This document shows, piece after piece, positions 23,866 to 36,957 of a stretch of DNA of 64,000 bases. The stretch's first letter is position 1. Each line of letters starts with the position of its first letter. Source of the DNA: Cunninghamia lanceolata (Eukaryota > Streptophyta > Pinopsida > Cupressales > Cupressaceae); assembly GCA_027924645.1 (NCBI GenBank), contig BSBN01001252.1:1167501-1231500 (forward strand), read 5' to 3'. Made by a program: the position numbers and the translations under genes. The notes below the pieces were generated by a model that saw only the letters and a list, made by a program, of their open reading frames with translations, searched no databases and was not told the DNA's origin.

Positions 23866-24728
23866 TCATTTGTTACAGACTAGATCACAGCCAATCCATG
23901 CCCCTATTGGCAGCATCTCTAGTGTTGTTAGAGATTTCATTGATTCCTCATGTTTTCCTATCATTGGAAATGGCTGCATCATGTCTGGCATGGATATTGA
24001 GCTGGTGTCTACTGTGAATGATATTGTGGCTCATGTTTTTTCTCTTGTAACTATGGTGTAGGGTTTTGCTGCAGATGACACTAGGGCTCCTAATGTTGCA
24101 CAGGGTGTCTTCTCGAGGTTTCCTTTCATATGAAACCATGGCTGATTTGGGGGCTCCCTCTCACCCTCAACCACATGACAAGATACGATCCCTGCCCTAC
24201 TCCCAAATTGCCCCTATAATGGTTTGTAGACAAGGGGTTATTGATAATGAATATTTTTATAGTCATCATGGCATTATTGGTAGATTTAATAACTTGTGGT
24301 GCTCTCTCCCTGACTAGAACAAATGGGTTTCAGATTCATGGCTACCTCTTGTTGAGGGAAAGATCAAGCTCTATTCTTGTGCATGAGACTTCTTCATAAT
24401 GACCTTTGACTCTATGATTGATAGGGATTTGGTGTTAGATGATAGGTTATGTTTGTGGGGTGATCACTCCCTCTCTCTTAAGCCATGGTCCTCCTCATTC
24501 AACCCCCTTTCTAAACCTCTCAATATTAGGTCAGTCTAGGTTAGCTTGCCCAATCTTCCTCTCCAATTCTGGGAAGAATATTGCTACGATACCATTGGTA
24601 ATGCTATTAGTTATTTTTTGAATATGGGAACTATTACTTTTGCCATAGGTCTCACCACATTTACTTGTATTCTTCCCACTCTCGCCACTAGGATGGTGCA
24701 ACTTCATGGTAGAAGAATGCCCACATAA
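23866..24728 (+). pseudogene. LINE-type ORF1 relic with DUF4283 domain
   Basis: The frame 24066-24728 reads through two stops (a TGA near 24385 and a TAG near 24537). It contains VIDNEYFYSHHGIIGRFN, NKWVSDSWLP, FFIMTFDSMIDRDLVL, HSLSLKPW, FNPLSKP, VSLPNLPLQFWEE and YDTIGNAI. This is the DUF4283 pattern seen in ORF1-type proteins of plant L1-like LINEs and their zinc-finger derivatives. The piece 23870-24061 (LQTRSQPIHAPIGS) may be the start in another frame. No endonuclease or reverse transcriptase follows. The 3' side continues as decayed sequence and is then met by the E2 terminus. Confidence 0.7.
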
Positions 24729-25273
24729 ACCACTTGATAGTTAAAGGTTTTGACTCTCAGGATGATGATTCTCCTTTAGATGTTGTATCTTTAGATTAGG
24801 ATGTTGGGTCTTTTCTTCTTATCACCTCAGTGATGAGTCTCACTCCTATGGGAGCTTCCTCAATGGTTGGCATAGCTCTGGTGAATTCCTCAACTCCTAC
24901 CAAGACCTCTTCTTTAGACCCAATGTGGGTTGCTTCCTTCATGGTTCCCTCACCCTCATAATGCATCATGATGGGATCCCTACTCTTGACTTGTCCATAA
25001 CTTTATTATAGAATGCAACTTCTTTATCTAGTTTGTTTCCTTCTCTATGGGAGATATCTAGGGTGGAAGTGATGGTCAAGGACTCCCCTATCCTCTCTCC
25101 TTAATTGGAGGATTTAGATAATGATGTATCCCAAATGATTGTCTAAAGATAGAAGAGAGGTCTTCCCAATTTTGTTGTTGAATCCCATACTTAGATTAAG
25201 GGTGTACAGATGGAGAGATCAAGGTTTGATGTTGTGTAGACTACTAACCCCTTAGTGTTTTTCTTGGTGTTAA
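24729..25273 (+). other. Downstream flank of the LINE relic
   Basis: Serine/proline-rich broken frame (SSMVGIALVNSSTPT), probably the decayed linker of ORF1. No domain recognised. It ends in TTAA (25270-25273), the apparent target of E2. Confidence 0.45.
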
Positions 25274-26185
25274 GGGTAAGTGCACAAAGATGAGGCACCA
25301 AAAGGGGGTCTTAAGATGCCACTTTTTTTCTGAAATCAGGAAAGACTAATGTTGGATGAGAAATTGAAGATAGTTACACTCAAAATTTGAAGATACAACA
25401 AAAACAAGAGTTGTAGTGCTCTGAATCTAGTTTCTAAACTACTAATTATTTTCAAAAATGGTTGAGATTAAGGGGTTCAAAAAGGGAGAGCACACAAATT
25501 GGTCCTATTTTTTTCAAAAAAACATAACATAGCATCTAGTGTGCTCTACCTAAAATATTAACATTTTTTAGTATTTCAAAAATCGCTTCAGTGAGAAATT
25601 AGCTAACACCATGTAGTTTATCCCTAATTTTTCTAATAATTTTTTTAGGAATAATTAATTTTTTACTAATTTTCAAAGTGGACACATCCTGAAAAATAGA
25701 AAATTGAGCATGCTCCCCTCTAAAATTTTTGAAAACTAATCAAAAATATAATTTGTTTCTGAATACGTGTAAAATGGAGTCTATTTTCTAAAAATGTAAT
25801 TTATTTGAAATTTTGATGAACGGTTAAAAAAATCAAAAATACCAGACACTAGTTTTTGACAAAAAATAGATACACTAACAAAAGAAATTAAAGATGAAAT
25901 CCTTAACATACTCAAAACGTGAAAAAAATTATATGGTTAGAAAGCTAACAGAGAGCTTAAGATTATGGTGCTATTTTTTTCAACTTTTCATTGAAAAAAG
26001 TGCAAACCTGAAGGGGAGCACGCTCTAGATAATGTGATTTTTGTTACAATCTAGAAAAACACATCTTTGGACATCCTAAACATAGTCCAAGCCTTTGGGT
26101 TGGAAGCCGAAGGCAAATCCAAGCCTAAGTCTTGAAAATTACCAAGGCAAAGTTTAATGTGAGTGCATTATAACGTGCTCACGTT
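25274..26185 (+). mobile_element. E2, terminus of an E-family element without gene
   Basis: Begins GGGTAAGTGCA after TTAA, then a degenerate match to the first 45 bases of E3 and E4 (GATGAGGCACCAAAAG). About 830 bases of unassigned AT-rich DNA follow, with words such as GAGCACACAA and GAGCACGCTC. Then come one complete and one degenerate 16-bp iteron at 26154-26185 (ATAACGTGCTCACGTT). The AAATAAAAC after it resembles the stretch after the E4 iterons. No E gene follows; a CT microsatellite begins instead. The right end is not identified; further iterons at 28147 may belong to it. Confidence 0.55.
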
Positions 26186-26199
26186 ATGCTGAAATAAAA

Positions 26200-26559
<360 letters not shown>

Positions 26560-26880
26560 CTATAAGGGAGAGGGAGAGGGAGGAAGAGCGAGAGAGGGTG
26601 ATAGGGAGATATATATATATATATAGAAAGAGAGTCCTAGTTTTCTTGTTTTCATTTCCTTCATCGATAAGGGTGAGGGAGAGATAAAGGGGAGAGATGG
26701 GGAGATAGGGAGAGATAGATAGGTAGAGAGATCTAGAGGAAATAGATAGGGAGAGATATAGGATACAAAGGGGAGAGATACGGAGATAGAGCGAGCAAGA
26801 TGTCCAGAGAGATAGGGAGAGAGATTGAGAGGTAGAGGGACGATAGAGATATAGGGAGATAAGGGAGAGATAGGGAGATA
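26560..26880. repeat. GA-rich simple repeat (GGGAGAGATAGGGAGATAGA)
   Basis: Degenerate GAGAGATAGGGAGATA units with a (TA)n run near 26608-26623. It grades into the telomere-like block. Confidence 0.9.
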
Positions 26881-28045
26881 GAGGTTTAGGGGTTAGGGGT
26901 TGGATTTTAGGGGCATTATTTACGGTTTAAGGGTTTTGGGAGAGACAGAGAGAGGAGGGTTGGTCCGGTTTATGAGTTTAGGGTTGCTTAAGTTTAGGGT
27001 TTACAAGAATTATTTAGGGTTTAGGGGTTTAGGGTTGCTCGAGTTTATGGTTTATGGTTTAGGGGTTACAGTTTATGGGCATTATTTAGGATTTAGGGGT
27101 TTTGAGAGAGAGTGAGGTTTAGGGTTGTTTAGGTTTAGGGGCATTATTTAGGGTTTATGAGTTTAGGGTTGCACAAGTTTAGGGTTTAGGGGTTAGGGTT
27201 AAAGGGAAATTATTTATGGTTTAGGGGTTTAGCCTAGTTGCTTGGGTTTATGGTTTAGGGGTCAGGGGAATTATTTTAAGGTTTATGAGTTTAGGGTTTA
27301 GGGGAATTATTTAAGGTTTAGGGGCTAGGGGTTAAGGGTTAAGGGTTGCTCAGGTTTAGGGTTTAGGGGTAGGGTTTAAGGGTTTAGGGTTTAGGGTTTA
27401 GAGAGAGATAGAGAGAGAGAACCGATAGAGATTGGGAGAGATAGGGAGATAGAGGTTTAGGGTTGCTTGGGTTAATGGTTTAGAGGTTTGGGGTTAGGGT
27501 TTCTTAGTTTTAGGGTTTAGGGGTTAGGGTTTAGGGGCATTATTCAAGGTTTAGGGTTTATGGTTTAGGGGTTAGGGGTTAAGGTTTAGAGGTTTAGGTT
27601 ATGGTTTAGATATAGAGGATTGACAGGGAGATATAGAGGAGACAGAGGGGAGAGATAGGGAGATAGAGAGTGAGGGACATGGCCAGAGACATAAGTAGAG
27701 AGATTGAGAGGTAGAGGGATGATAGAGACAGGGAAATAGGGTTTAGGGTTGATTGGATTTAGGGTTTAGGGGTTAGGAGTTAAGGTTTAGGGGCATTATT
27801 AGGGTATAGAGTTTATGGTTTAGGGGTTAGGGGTTAAGGTCTAGAGGTTTAGGGTTTAGAGAGGAAGGATAGGGAGATAGAGGTTTAGGGTTTAGGGTTT
27901 AGGGGCATTATTTAGGGTTTAGGGGTTTAGAGAGAGATAGAGAGATAGAGAGGTAGAGGGACGATAGAGATATGGAGATTAGGTAGAGATAGGGAGATAG
28001 GGGTTTAGGGTTGCTCAAGTTTAGGGTTTAGGGGTTTAGGGTCAC
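26881..28045 (+). repeat. Degenerate telomere-like array (TTTAGGG / GGGGTTTAGGGTT)
   Basis: Dozens of TTTAGGG, GTTTAGGGG and GGTTAGGG words, with larger units containing GGGCATTATTTAGGGTTTAG and interrupted by GAGAGATAGGGAGATAGAG blocks. TTTAGGG is the usual plant telomere unit; here it is interstitial and degenerate. Confidence 0.9.
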
Positions 28046-28146
28046 ATGTCAAAAGTAGTCTCTCTATCTTGATCACTCTCCCTCCCTTCTTTAAACACTA
28101 AAAACACTAAAAATACTTAAAACACTTATAAGTTTCCATGCTTTTC

Positions 28147-28178
28147 AAAACGCGCTCACATTATAATGCTAGCGCATT
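28147..28178. repeat. Two 16-bp iterons of the E-family type
   Basis: AAAACGCGCTCACATT followed directly by ATAATGCTAGCGCATT, same phase and length as the arrays at 26154, 46750 and 62044. May be the other side of E2 or a remnant. Confidence 0.6.
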
Positions 28179-29034
28179 TTGGGAAGCAAAAAAATAGGAA
28201 AAAAGCATGTAGGATCCATGATTCAGTCCCCACATGTCTATTATTCACTACTTTTCATGCGTGCTATCACATAAGAAAATGCTTTTTCATGGTGTTTGAC
28301 ATTTTAAGAATCATTGTTTGATCAATCCACCACCTTTTTTTGTTTTTTCAATGTAGAAGAACTGGTTTTGCATGTTTTTGGACAAACTTTGATTATTTAA
28401 ACTAAAATTTTTCATGTTTCATATTGTTTCAAAGATAATTTTCATGTATTTAGATTGAATTTGATGATATATGTTTGTTTTTTCATAAATTTCATTAATC
28501 CTATTCTAGAGTTATATAGAATTCAATATTGAATATGAAGGAACTTGCCAAAAAGATCAAATTTTTGAGGATTTTGAAGCCAAATTTTGGAGGATTGGTC
28601 AACTTGAATCTTGAATTCTAAGGTATGTTCTTTATGTATTCATTTACTTCACTTTATGTTCTTTAGAACACTCACAATCACTATAAGTGGAACTAAGTTA
28701 AAAAAGTCATCATTATGTGCATTAATACAATTAGAATCATTAAAATATGATATATACATGAATTTGTTGTATCTTAAATTTGAACTATGTCATTGATACC
28801 TCCCTATAACAAAGTATTATCATCATTCTCTCTAATGTAACTAGTTGTATCAACATTTAAAATATAGTGTTATTGATGCTACAAATCTTATATATTTGGT
28901 TCTCATATAGTAATGAGTTGTCACTATCATCCTCTTGGCCATTTATCTTTAAAACATTAGTTTGAGTTTCATTTATTTGACCTATACTAGATAAGTTCTT
29001 TGTTGTTTTCAAATACCCTCTAAGCTATCAGTAA
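28179..29034. other. AT-rich stretch without gene
   Basis: The open frame at 28611-28796 has no family features. Nothing supported. Confidence 0.5.
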
Positions 29035-30393
29035 AGTCAAAAGGTGCTAGGACTGAAATTTTGCATTCCACAGGTCGTGGGGTCGAACTGATTCTGCCAA
29101 CACATCCTAGTGGATGGGTAAATGCTAGGGGAGGTCTCATTTCATACACTAAGTGTCTCTATCGTTCCGGGTTGCAAGCTACCAACAAAGTCAAAAGGTG
29201 CTAGGACTAAGATTTTGCATTCCACAACTTGTGGGGCCAAACTGAATGTGCCAACGCGTTGGGGTGGGTGGGTAAATGCTAGGGGAGGTCTCATTTTGTG
29301 TACCAAGCATCCCAGTCATTCAAAGCAGCAGGCTACCGACAAAGTCGAAAGGTGCTAGGACTAAAATTTTGCATTCCATAGGTCGTGGGGTCAAACTAAT
29401 TGCACCAACACATCTAGGTAGGTTAGTAAATGCTAAGGGAGGTCTCATTTTGTGCACCAAGTGTCTCAGTCATTCCGGGCTGCAAGCTACTAGCAAAGTC
29501 GAAAGGTGCTAGGAGTGACATTTTGCATTCCATAGCTCATGGGGCTAAACCAACTATAACGCGTCGAGATAGGTAGGTAAATGCTAGGGGAGGTATGTTT
29601 CGTATGCCAAGCATCCATGTTGTTCTGGGCTATAAGCTGTCGATAAAGTCAAAAGGTGCTAGGACTAAAATTTTACATTACACAGGTCGTGGGGTTGAAC
29701 CAACTGCACCAACACATTCAGGTGGGTGGGTAAATTCTAGGGGAGGTCTTGTTTCATACGCCAAGTGTCTGAGTCATTTCAAGCTACAAGTTACCGGCAA
29801 AGTCGAAAGGTGCTAGGAGTGAGATTTTGCATTCCACAACTTGTAAGGTTGAACCGACTACACCAACACATCAGGGTGAACAGGTAAACGCTAGGGGAGG
29901 TCACATTTCATGTGCCAAGTGTCCTAGTTGTTCAGGGCAGTAGGATACCAACAAATTTGAAAGGTGCTAGGACTGAAGTTGAACCAATTGTGCCAACATG
30001 TTTGAGTGGGCAGGTAAATGCTAGGGGAGGTCTCTTTTCGTGTACCAAGTGTTTCAATTATTCTAGGCTGCAAGCTACCAACAAAGTTGAAAGGTGCTAG
30101 GAGTGACATTTTGCATTCTATAGCTCATGGGGCCAAACCGACTGCACTAATGTGTCGAGGTGGGTAGGTAAATGCTAGGGGAGGTCTCCTTTCATGTGCC
30201 AAGTGTCCCAGTCATTTCAGGCTATAAGCTACCGGTAAAGTCGAAAGGTGTTAGGACTGAAATTTTGCATTCCACAGGTCGTGGTGTTGAATCGACTACG
30301 CCAACACGTCCAAGTGGGTGGGTAAATGTTAGGGGAGGTCTCATTTCATGCACCAACTATCTCAGTCGTTCTGGGCTACAAGCTACCAACAAA
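29035..30393 (+). repeat. 154-bp satellite, direct block, about nine units
   Basis: Each unit runs AAAGGTGCTAGGACTGAAAT, TTTGCATTCCACAGGTCGTG, GGGTAAATGCTAGGGGAGGT, CCAAGTGTCTCAGTCATTC, GGCTGCAAGCTACCAACAAA. Starts fall near 29039, 29193, 29348, 29503, 29652, 29807, 29960 (short unit), 30090 and 30244. The open frames seen here are satellite translations. Confidence 0.95.
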
Positions 30394-32690
30394 GTGACTT
30401 TGTCGATAGCTTACAACCCAGAATGAATGGGATGCTTGGCACATGAAATGATACCCCCTAGCATTTACCCACCCGCCCCGACGTATTGGCGTAGTCAGTT
30501 CGGCCCCACAAGCTATGGAATGCAAAATGTCACTCCTAGCACCTTTCCACTGCATGAAGCTGAAGCATTTTGCAAGAATGCATTTGATTTCAACACAGTC
30601 AAACAGACTAGAGTTGACCAAAACTAAGAGAGGTTATTGTGGACGGACCCCACGTGCACCTATAGGTCCAAATGGAACATTCCTAGCTTCCACAAATTCT
30701 GAGAACTACTCTGTCATAATTTGGTAGTTTTTTGCTCTTAGGGATCTTAAGGGACTTTACCGGTAGCCTGATGCCTCGAATGACTGGGACACTTGGCACA
30801 TGAAATGAGACCTACCCTAGAATTCACCCACCCACCCTGATGCATTGGTGCAGTTGGCTCGGACCCACGATGAGAAGAACAAAAATATGGCACCTGACAA
30901 GGTTGTGTTGCATGAAACTGAAGCATTTTGCAAGAATGCATTTTATTTCGGCAAGATCAAACAGATTTGAGTTGACCAAATCTAAGAGAGGTTATTGTGG
31001 ATGGACCCCACATGCACCTATAGGTCCAAACAAAACATTCCAAACTGTCATGAATTTTGAGAACTGCTCCGTCATAGTTTGGTAGCTTTTTTCTCTTAGG
31101 GATCTTAAGGGACTTTATCGGTAACCTGCTGCCTCAAAGGATTGGGATGTTTGGCGCAAAAAATGAGACCTCCCATAGCATTTAACCACCCACCTTGATA
31201 CGTTGGCATAGTCAGTTTGGCCCCATGAGCTATGGAATGCAAAATCTCACTCCTAGCACCCTTCAACTGTATGAAATTGAAGCATTTTGCAAGAATGCAT
31301 TTGATTTCGACACAATCAAATAGACTGGAGTTGAACAAAACCAAGAGAGGTTATTGTGGAAGGAACCCAAATGCACTTGTAGGTCCAAATAGAATGTTCC
31401 CAACTACCATAAATTCTGAGAACTGCTCCATCATAGTTTGGCAATTTTTTTCTCTTAAGGATCTTAAGGGACTTTATCGGTAGCCTGCTAACCCGAATGA
31501 CTGGGATGCTTGGCACACAAAATGAAACCTCCCCTAGCATTTAACCACCCATCCCGACACATTGGCATAGTTGGTTTGGCCCCACGAGCTGTGGAATGCA
31601 AAATCTCACTCCTAGCACCTTTTGACTTTGTCAGTAGCTTGCAGCCTGGAATGACTGATACAATTGGTGCATGAAACAAGACCTCCTCTAGAATTCACTC
31701 ACCCACCTAGACATGTTGGCATATTTGGTTCTACCCCACGAACTATGGAATGCAAAATTCCAGTCCTAGCACCTTTTGACTTTGTCAGTAGCTTACAGCC
31801 TAGAACGATTGGGATGCTTGGCACACGAAATGAGACCTCCCCTAGTATTTACCTGCCCAACCTAATGTTTTGGCATAGTTGGTTCAGCCCCATGAGGAGG
31901 AGAACAAAAAATATGGCACCTGGCAAGGTTGTGCTGTATGAAACTGAAGAATTTTGCAAGAATACATTTGATTTCGGCATGGTCAAACAGATTTGAGTTT
32001 ACCAAAACTGAGAGAAGTTATTGTGGATGGAACCCACATTGACCTGTAGGTCCAAACAGAATGTTCCTAGCTACTATGAATTCTGAGAACTGCTCCGTCA
32101 AAGTTTGGTAGTTTTTTGCTCTTAGGGATCTTAAGGGACTTTGCCAGTATCCTACTGCCCTGAGTGACTGGGATGCTTGGTGCATGAAATGAGACCTCCC
32201 CTAGAATTTAACCACCCACCCTGATGTGTTGGTGTAGTCAGTTCGACCCCATGAGTTGTGGAATGCAAAATCTCACTCCTAACACCTTTCTACTGCATGA
32301 AACTAAAGCATTTTGCAAGAATGCATTTTATTTCGGTATAGTCAAACAGACTGAGGTTGACCAAAAATGAGAGAGGTTATTGTGGATGGACCCCACATGC
32401 ACCTATAGGTCCAAACAGAATGTTCCCATCTTCCACAAATTCTAAGAACTACTCTATAGTTTGGCAATCTTTTACTCTTATGGATCTTAAGGGACTTTGT
32501 TGGTAGCCTACTTCCCCAAATGACTAGGACACTTGGCATAGGAAATGAGACCTCCCCTGGCATTTACCTGCCCACCCTAATGGTTTGGTGTAGTCAGTTT
32601 AGCTCCATGAGCTATGGAATGTAAAATGTCACTCCTAGAACCTTTCCACTGCATGAAACTGAAGCATTTGAGAGATTGTCTGCAAAATGT
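30394..32690 (-). repeat. Same satellite inverted, in a higher-order unit of about 357 bp
   Basis: At 30390-30405 the unit meets its own reverse complement (AACAAAGTGACTTTGTCG). Beyond this the 154-bp unit lies on the other strand, alternating with a second unit of about 200 bases (CATTTTGCAAGAATGCATTT, GAGAGGTTATTGTGGA, CTCTTAGGGATCTTAAGGGA). The second unit starts near 30550, 30910, 31268, 31936, 32293 and 32652, mostly about 357 apart, with one 669-base gap where extra 154-bp units lie. Confidence 0.9.
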
Positions 32691-32816
32691 CACTCCTAAC
32701 ATCACACCTCTAACAGTTGTGCATTAAGTCATGTTTTGTTAGTGTGATGATGTAGCATTACATGATTGGTTATTTTTTAGATCTAATCAACATATTTCAT
32801 TCAATTGTAAGTACTT
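32691..32816. other. Short AT-rich spacer
   Basis: No feature recognised before the target duplication at 32817. Confidence 0.5.
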
Positions 32817-32821
32817 ATAGT
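32817..32821. repeat. Target-site duplication ATAGT (left)
   Basis: Matches 40613-40617. Confidence 0.85.
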
Positions 32822-34063
32822 TGTAATGTAGAAAAAGAGGGTTTGTGGATTCAATGTATAGTTTAGTTAGATCCTCCTTTCACTACATACATTCAAGGAC
32901 ATTAAATGGAGTAGAATCACAAATTTTGCAACAGGATTTAGCTATAGGTTTGTTGTCTCTTGGAATGACAAGGAAATTTGGAAATTGATGATTGATGTGT
33001 TGATTTAAGCATGCTTATGCTCAAAGCCCTAATTATACAAAATCGTAAATAAACAGATGAATTCTGACAAATGCTCACACATAGAGATACTAAATGAAGA
33101 TTAGATACATACCAAATTTTAAAGTTTGGAATGTTAAAAAGTTAGGGGCAAAGGGGCGGGTGCCCAAGCCCAAGGTAGTATTTTTGTTGAGAGCTTCTAG
33201 ACCTTTTCTGCTATTGATTATCACTATTTCAGAGATTTCTAGCTCTGCAAATCTAGAGGGCTTCGGTGTGGGCACCCAAGCCCTATAGATGTTATTTTAT
33301 ACCTTTTCCTTCAGATCCAGGATCCTTATTCTCTTCCACACTCCTCTACAACTCCACTCCGTAGAGTTCAACACCTATCACCTATAATCACAAGAGAGGG
33401 GTTGGGGGGTTGTGGTGTTTAGGAGCTTGCCTCAGTTAAGCCCTGGAATGGCATTCAAGCCTTCCAACACTGTTGTCAGATCCAAAGAGTGTGTGTCCTT
33501 GCAGAATAGAGGTAAAAACAATAACAAGATAGATAAATCAAATCACAAATAGATATCACCTCAGAGGTGTATCTCTCAAGGAGATGAAGCTCTTTCACAC
33601 CATGAGAAGATGAAGCCAAATCTGTAATAACAAACACAACACAAGTCTACTCTACAACATAATGAATGCCTTGAATGCTTTATGAGCATAAGTTTGCCAA
33701 AATATCAAAATCATCTTCTAGTTTGCAAATGAAACCCTAAACATACTTATATATGCATTCCCACTATAATTTAATAATTCAAACTTGAGATGTCGATAAG
33801 GGAGACCTTGAACGGTCACTTTGTTGACACCCAAAATTTAGGCCCTGACAAAATAGGGCAAGGCTTGGTTGAGGGTGGCCAAGACCAAGGTTCTATTTTT
33901 AGGGCCTGGCTAAGCTCAGAAAGGTCCCCTTAGCTCCATTTGACATGGGTTTCTAGGGATTTTTGCTCTAGGAGTTAAATTAAACATGCATGATCATTAA
34001 AATGGGGCCCAGGAGCTAAACTTAGGAGGTAAAAGTCCTAGGGGGACATTTTATGACATAACA
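32822..34063 (-). repeat. 3' LTR of the protease-only element
   Basis: Plus strand begins TGTAATGTAG and ends GACATAACA. Pairs with 39400-40612. Confidence 0.9.
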
Positions 34064-34078
34064 TTTAGCTCCCACTTT
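34064..34078 (-). other. Polypurine tract
   Basis: Minus strand reads AAAGTGGGAGCTAAA directly before the 3' LTR. Confidence 0.75.
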
Positions 34079-36063
34079 AATGTATGTATGATCTTACAAC
34101 CCATACATGCATTAAAGTACGATAAAAAAACACATCAAACATGCCAAGAACTTGAAGCTAAGGCATACACCAAGACTGAGAAACTATTTCTAGCCCCTAA
34201 TGTCAGGTAAGCACTAGAAAACACATTGCAAACACGTAAAACACAGAGAAGACACAAGAGCAGTCACAGAGAATACACTTGATATTTTCTTTTTCATTTT
34301 CATTTATAGAGATGCAGATGCATGGAAAATAAAATTGCAATACACAACCCCATACAAATCCCAAAGTGTAGGAGGGAAATTTTGCCACACCCTTGAAACT
34401 ACACTTGGGAGAAAACACACCATACAAAGCCCGAGTGTAGGAGAGGAATTTCGCCACACCCTTAAAACTACACATGGGGAAAACATGCCATACAAAGCCC
34501 AAGTGTAGGAGAGGCATTTCGCCACACCCTTGAAACTACACAAGAGGAAAAAACATGGAAGACGCACAGAATACATGAGCATCGCATAGCATGCCAAAGA
34601 CATACTATACATCTAAAACACAACAAACAAGGCGATGGAAGGAACTTATTGCTAAGTTTCCACCATCTCAAACATGTTGCAGACACACTTGACGGTTGGG
34701 TTTATGCCACAACAACTACCAAAAATACACTTAACGGAGGATAGTCTCAGATCCAACCCGGCCAACTCAGAGGACTTTTGAAATAAATGGATGTGCACTA
34801 GCTCAAGAGATACACCATCCTGCCTCGCATGGAGGGCTTTTTGAATAAAAGGATATGCACTATGTCAAGAGATACGATATCTTGCCTCCACAAAGGGTTT
34901 TTTTTATTGTAATATAGATAAAGATGTGCACTTGCGCTGGAGATACAACATCCTGTCTCATAGAGAGGGCTTACAAACATGCTTTATTAGTACCAAAATC
35001 ATCAGACAGATTACCTTTTATATGCCCCCACCTTAAGGTGGTTGATGTCATGTACAGATATCAAGCACGTTAAGGTAGAGAGAAAATGCACAAGGAAACA
35101 AGAGCTTTCACAAAGCCCAATCCCCCAAGGTGACATGTGCTTCACGATTGCCAAATGTTCCCACAAACACACAATTTTACTATGGTAAACAACAAGAGAG
35201 GTTAGAAATATTTTCCTAAGATAATAACCACATCACATGATAAAACTAATGCATGCAAACAATCACATAAAGAGCCAAGGCTATACTATGGGTTCAGAAG
35301 CCGAGTATAACCATGGTGCTATATTGCAAAAATCTTAGAATCGAGTGTAACCAAGGTGAGATTCAAGATAATCAAAGTGCACACAGAAGATGTATTGTTA
35401 TGAATTTGTTAGAGAAGATAAGACAACATCACATATCACATGGAGTTATTCTACTAGTCAAGCATCAGATAAATATATTAGCCCCATCGTCATATATGGA
35501 CTAGGTCCATTTTTGCTTTGCTTGCTGAAGAGACACATGGTCCGCATCAGAATTTTTTTTTTTTTGCCATCCACCAACTAGGTCGAATCATTAAAATAAG
35601 GTAAACAATAAAATGAGAGAGGAGAACAAGTTCCTTAGGATCATCATGTAGGAAGATGCCCCCAAGTCATCAACTACAATGTTATGCCCCTAAGGAATGA
35701 CACACAACAATAAAATAGAGGGGAGAAACCATAGAAGAATGATGATACAAATAGAAGAATGGTCACAACAGAGGTGGTCTCCTTGTATCCTTGACCTTAC
35801 AAAAGTATCAAGGGTCATCCAAAGAGACCTAAACAACACATAGCACAACACGGGGAGATCACAACACAGAGAGAAAGGGTTAGAAACACTTACCTGATGC
35901 AACACAATGCTAATAACATATATATAGGAGGTGGCCACCCTTGAGAGCAACTTGAATAGGTGCTACAATGAGTGTGGCTTAAAGAGGAAGAAATACTTAC
36001 CTAATTCAATGGGATATTTCCTGGTAGAAAATTATTGTCTATCAACCCAAGATATCTCGCATG
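34079..36063. other. Non-coding 3' internal region of the element, with tandem repeats
   Basis: Three units of about 71 bases at 34350-34555 (GTGTAGGAGAGGAATTTCG, CACACCCTTGAAACTACAC). Three of about 75 bases at 34765-34975 (ATGTGCAC...GAGATAC-ATCCTGCCTC). A poly-T run near 35555. The cysteine-rich frames on the minus strand over 34203-34686 are repeat translations. No gene. Confidence 0.75.
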
Positions 36064-36708
36064 TCATTTCGGTCTTGTTGATATTGCATTAACATTGAGT
36101 TTAGGTTGACGAGAGGCTTTGGTAGGCTTCAAAGAATGGTATCCAATACCAGCTGTGTAGTTAACTCTAGCAACTTGTAGAGGCACTTTGATTCCTTGTT
36201 GATTTACACCATATCCATTACCTGCATAGTGACAATTTTTGTACAAAATCTAAAATCCACGACCATAGAGGGAGTCCATCTCTTTAGAAGATGGTGAAGC
36301 CTCATAGGTGTCATAATCTATAGTTTAAGTAAGATTATTGTCTTAGTTTTCTACCAAGGAGGCTTTGGTTTTCCTAGATGTTTCCAAAGATTGCTTAGAC
36401 AAGATCGATGTGACTTTTGATGTGTCAGATTTGTTAAGTTCCCCCAGTCTAGAAGGAATCAAATCTAATGAACCCCAATCATCATCAAAACGTGCATTCA
36501 ATGGTTTAGACTCTTGCACAACACTATCTGTGGCAAGAGGCATTGATGAATCAACTTGTAAATTGTTTAGACTCTTATGATTGTGAACTTGTTTTTGCGT
36601 TTCAATATGTAAACAACTATTCGGTTTAGGATCGGCTTCAACAATGTAGAGCTTGTTTTGATAAATAAACTTTATTGATCTATGAAGGGTAGACAAAACT
36701 ACCCCCAT
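36064..36708 (-). pseudogene. Polyprotein tail with G-patch-like segment
   Basis: Continues the protease frame after a stop at about 36714. First MGVVLSTLHRSIKFIYQNKL, the family's usual stretch after the LGR of retropepsin, then a low-complexity linker. After another stop near 36340 and a further one near 36248 it reads GNGYGVNQQGIKVPLQVARV and GIGYHSL. This is a G-patch-like glycine pattern known from some plant Ty3/gypsy polyproteins, where it lies between protease and reverse transcriptase. Here nothing follows it, so the element lost or never had the polymerase part. Confidence 0.65.
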
Positions 36709-36720
36709 GGCATGGATCCA

Positions 36721-36954
36721 TCATCTACCAAGAATCATATTATATGAAAGTGATCCAGGGATGACATGAAAAAGGATAGATAATGTCACGTGTCCAACCT
36801 TTACAGGTAAAGTTATGGTACCCACAGATTTTCTACCAACATTATCAAAGCCACGAATGCTAATTATATCCAGTTTGATTAAAGATGTGTCAATCTTGAT
36901 TTTGTGTAATAAGTTAATGCCACAAACATTAAGAGTCGATCCATTGTCAATCAT
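36721..36954 (-). pseudogene. Retropepsin-like protease of the element
   Basis: MIDNGSTLNVCGINLLHKI carries the D-x-G catalytic position (DNG), followed by the FHVIPGSLSYNMILGR end typical of gypsy proteases. It would cleave the polyprotein in particles. A stop at 36955-36957 separates it from the upstream frame and another at 36718-36720 from the tail. The context is identical to plant gypsy polyproteins (LGR-W-H). Confidence 0.75.
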
Positions 36955-36957
36955 AAC

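Noticed and set aside
26881..28045. True chromosome end
   Set aside because: Repeats are degenerate, mixed with GA-rich blocks and flanked by unique DNA on both sides.
29122..30426. Series of 60-84-codon plus-strand frames
   Set aside because: Spaced exactly like the 154-bp satellite; they are repeat translations with no domain.
34203..34686. Cysteine-rich minus-strand frames resembling small secreted proteins
   Set aside because: They follow the 71-bp tandem repeat in three frames; no signal peptide with a consistent start.
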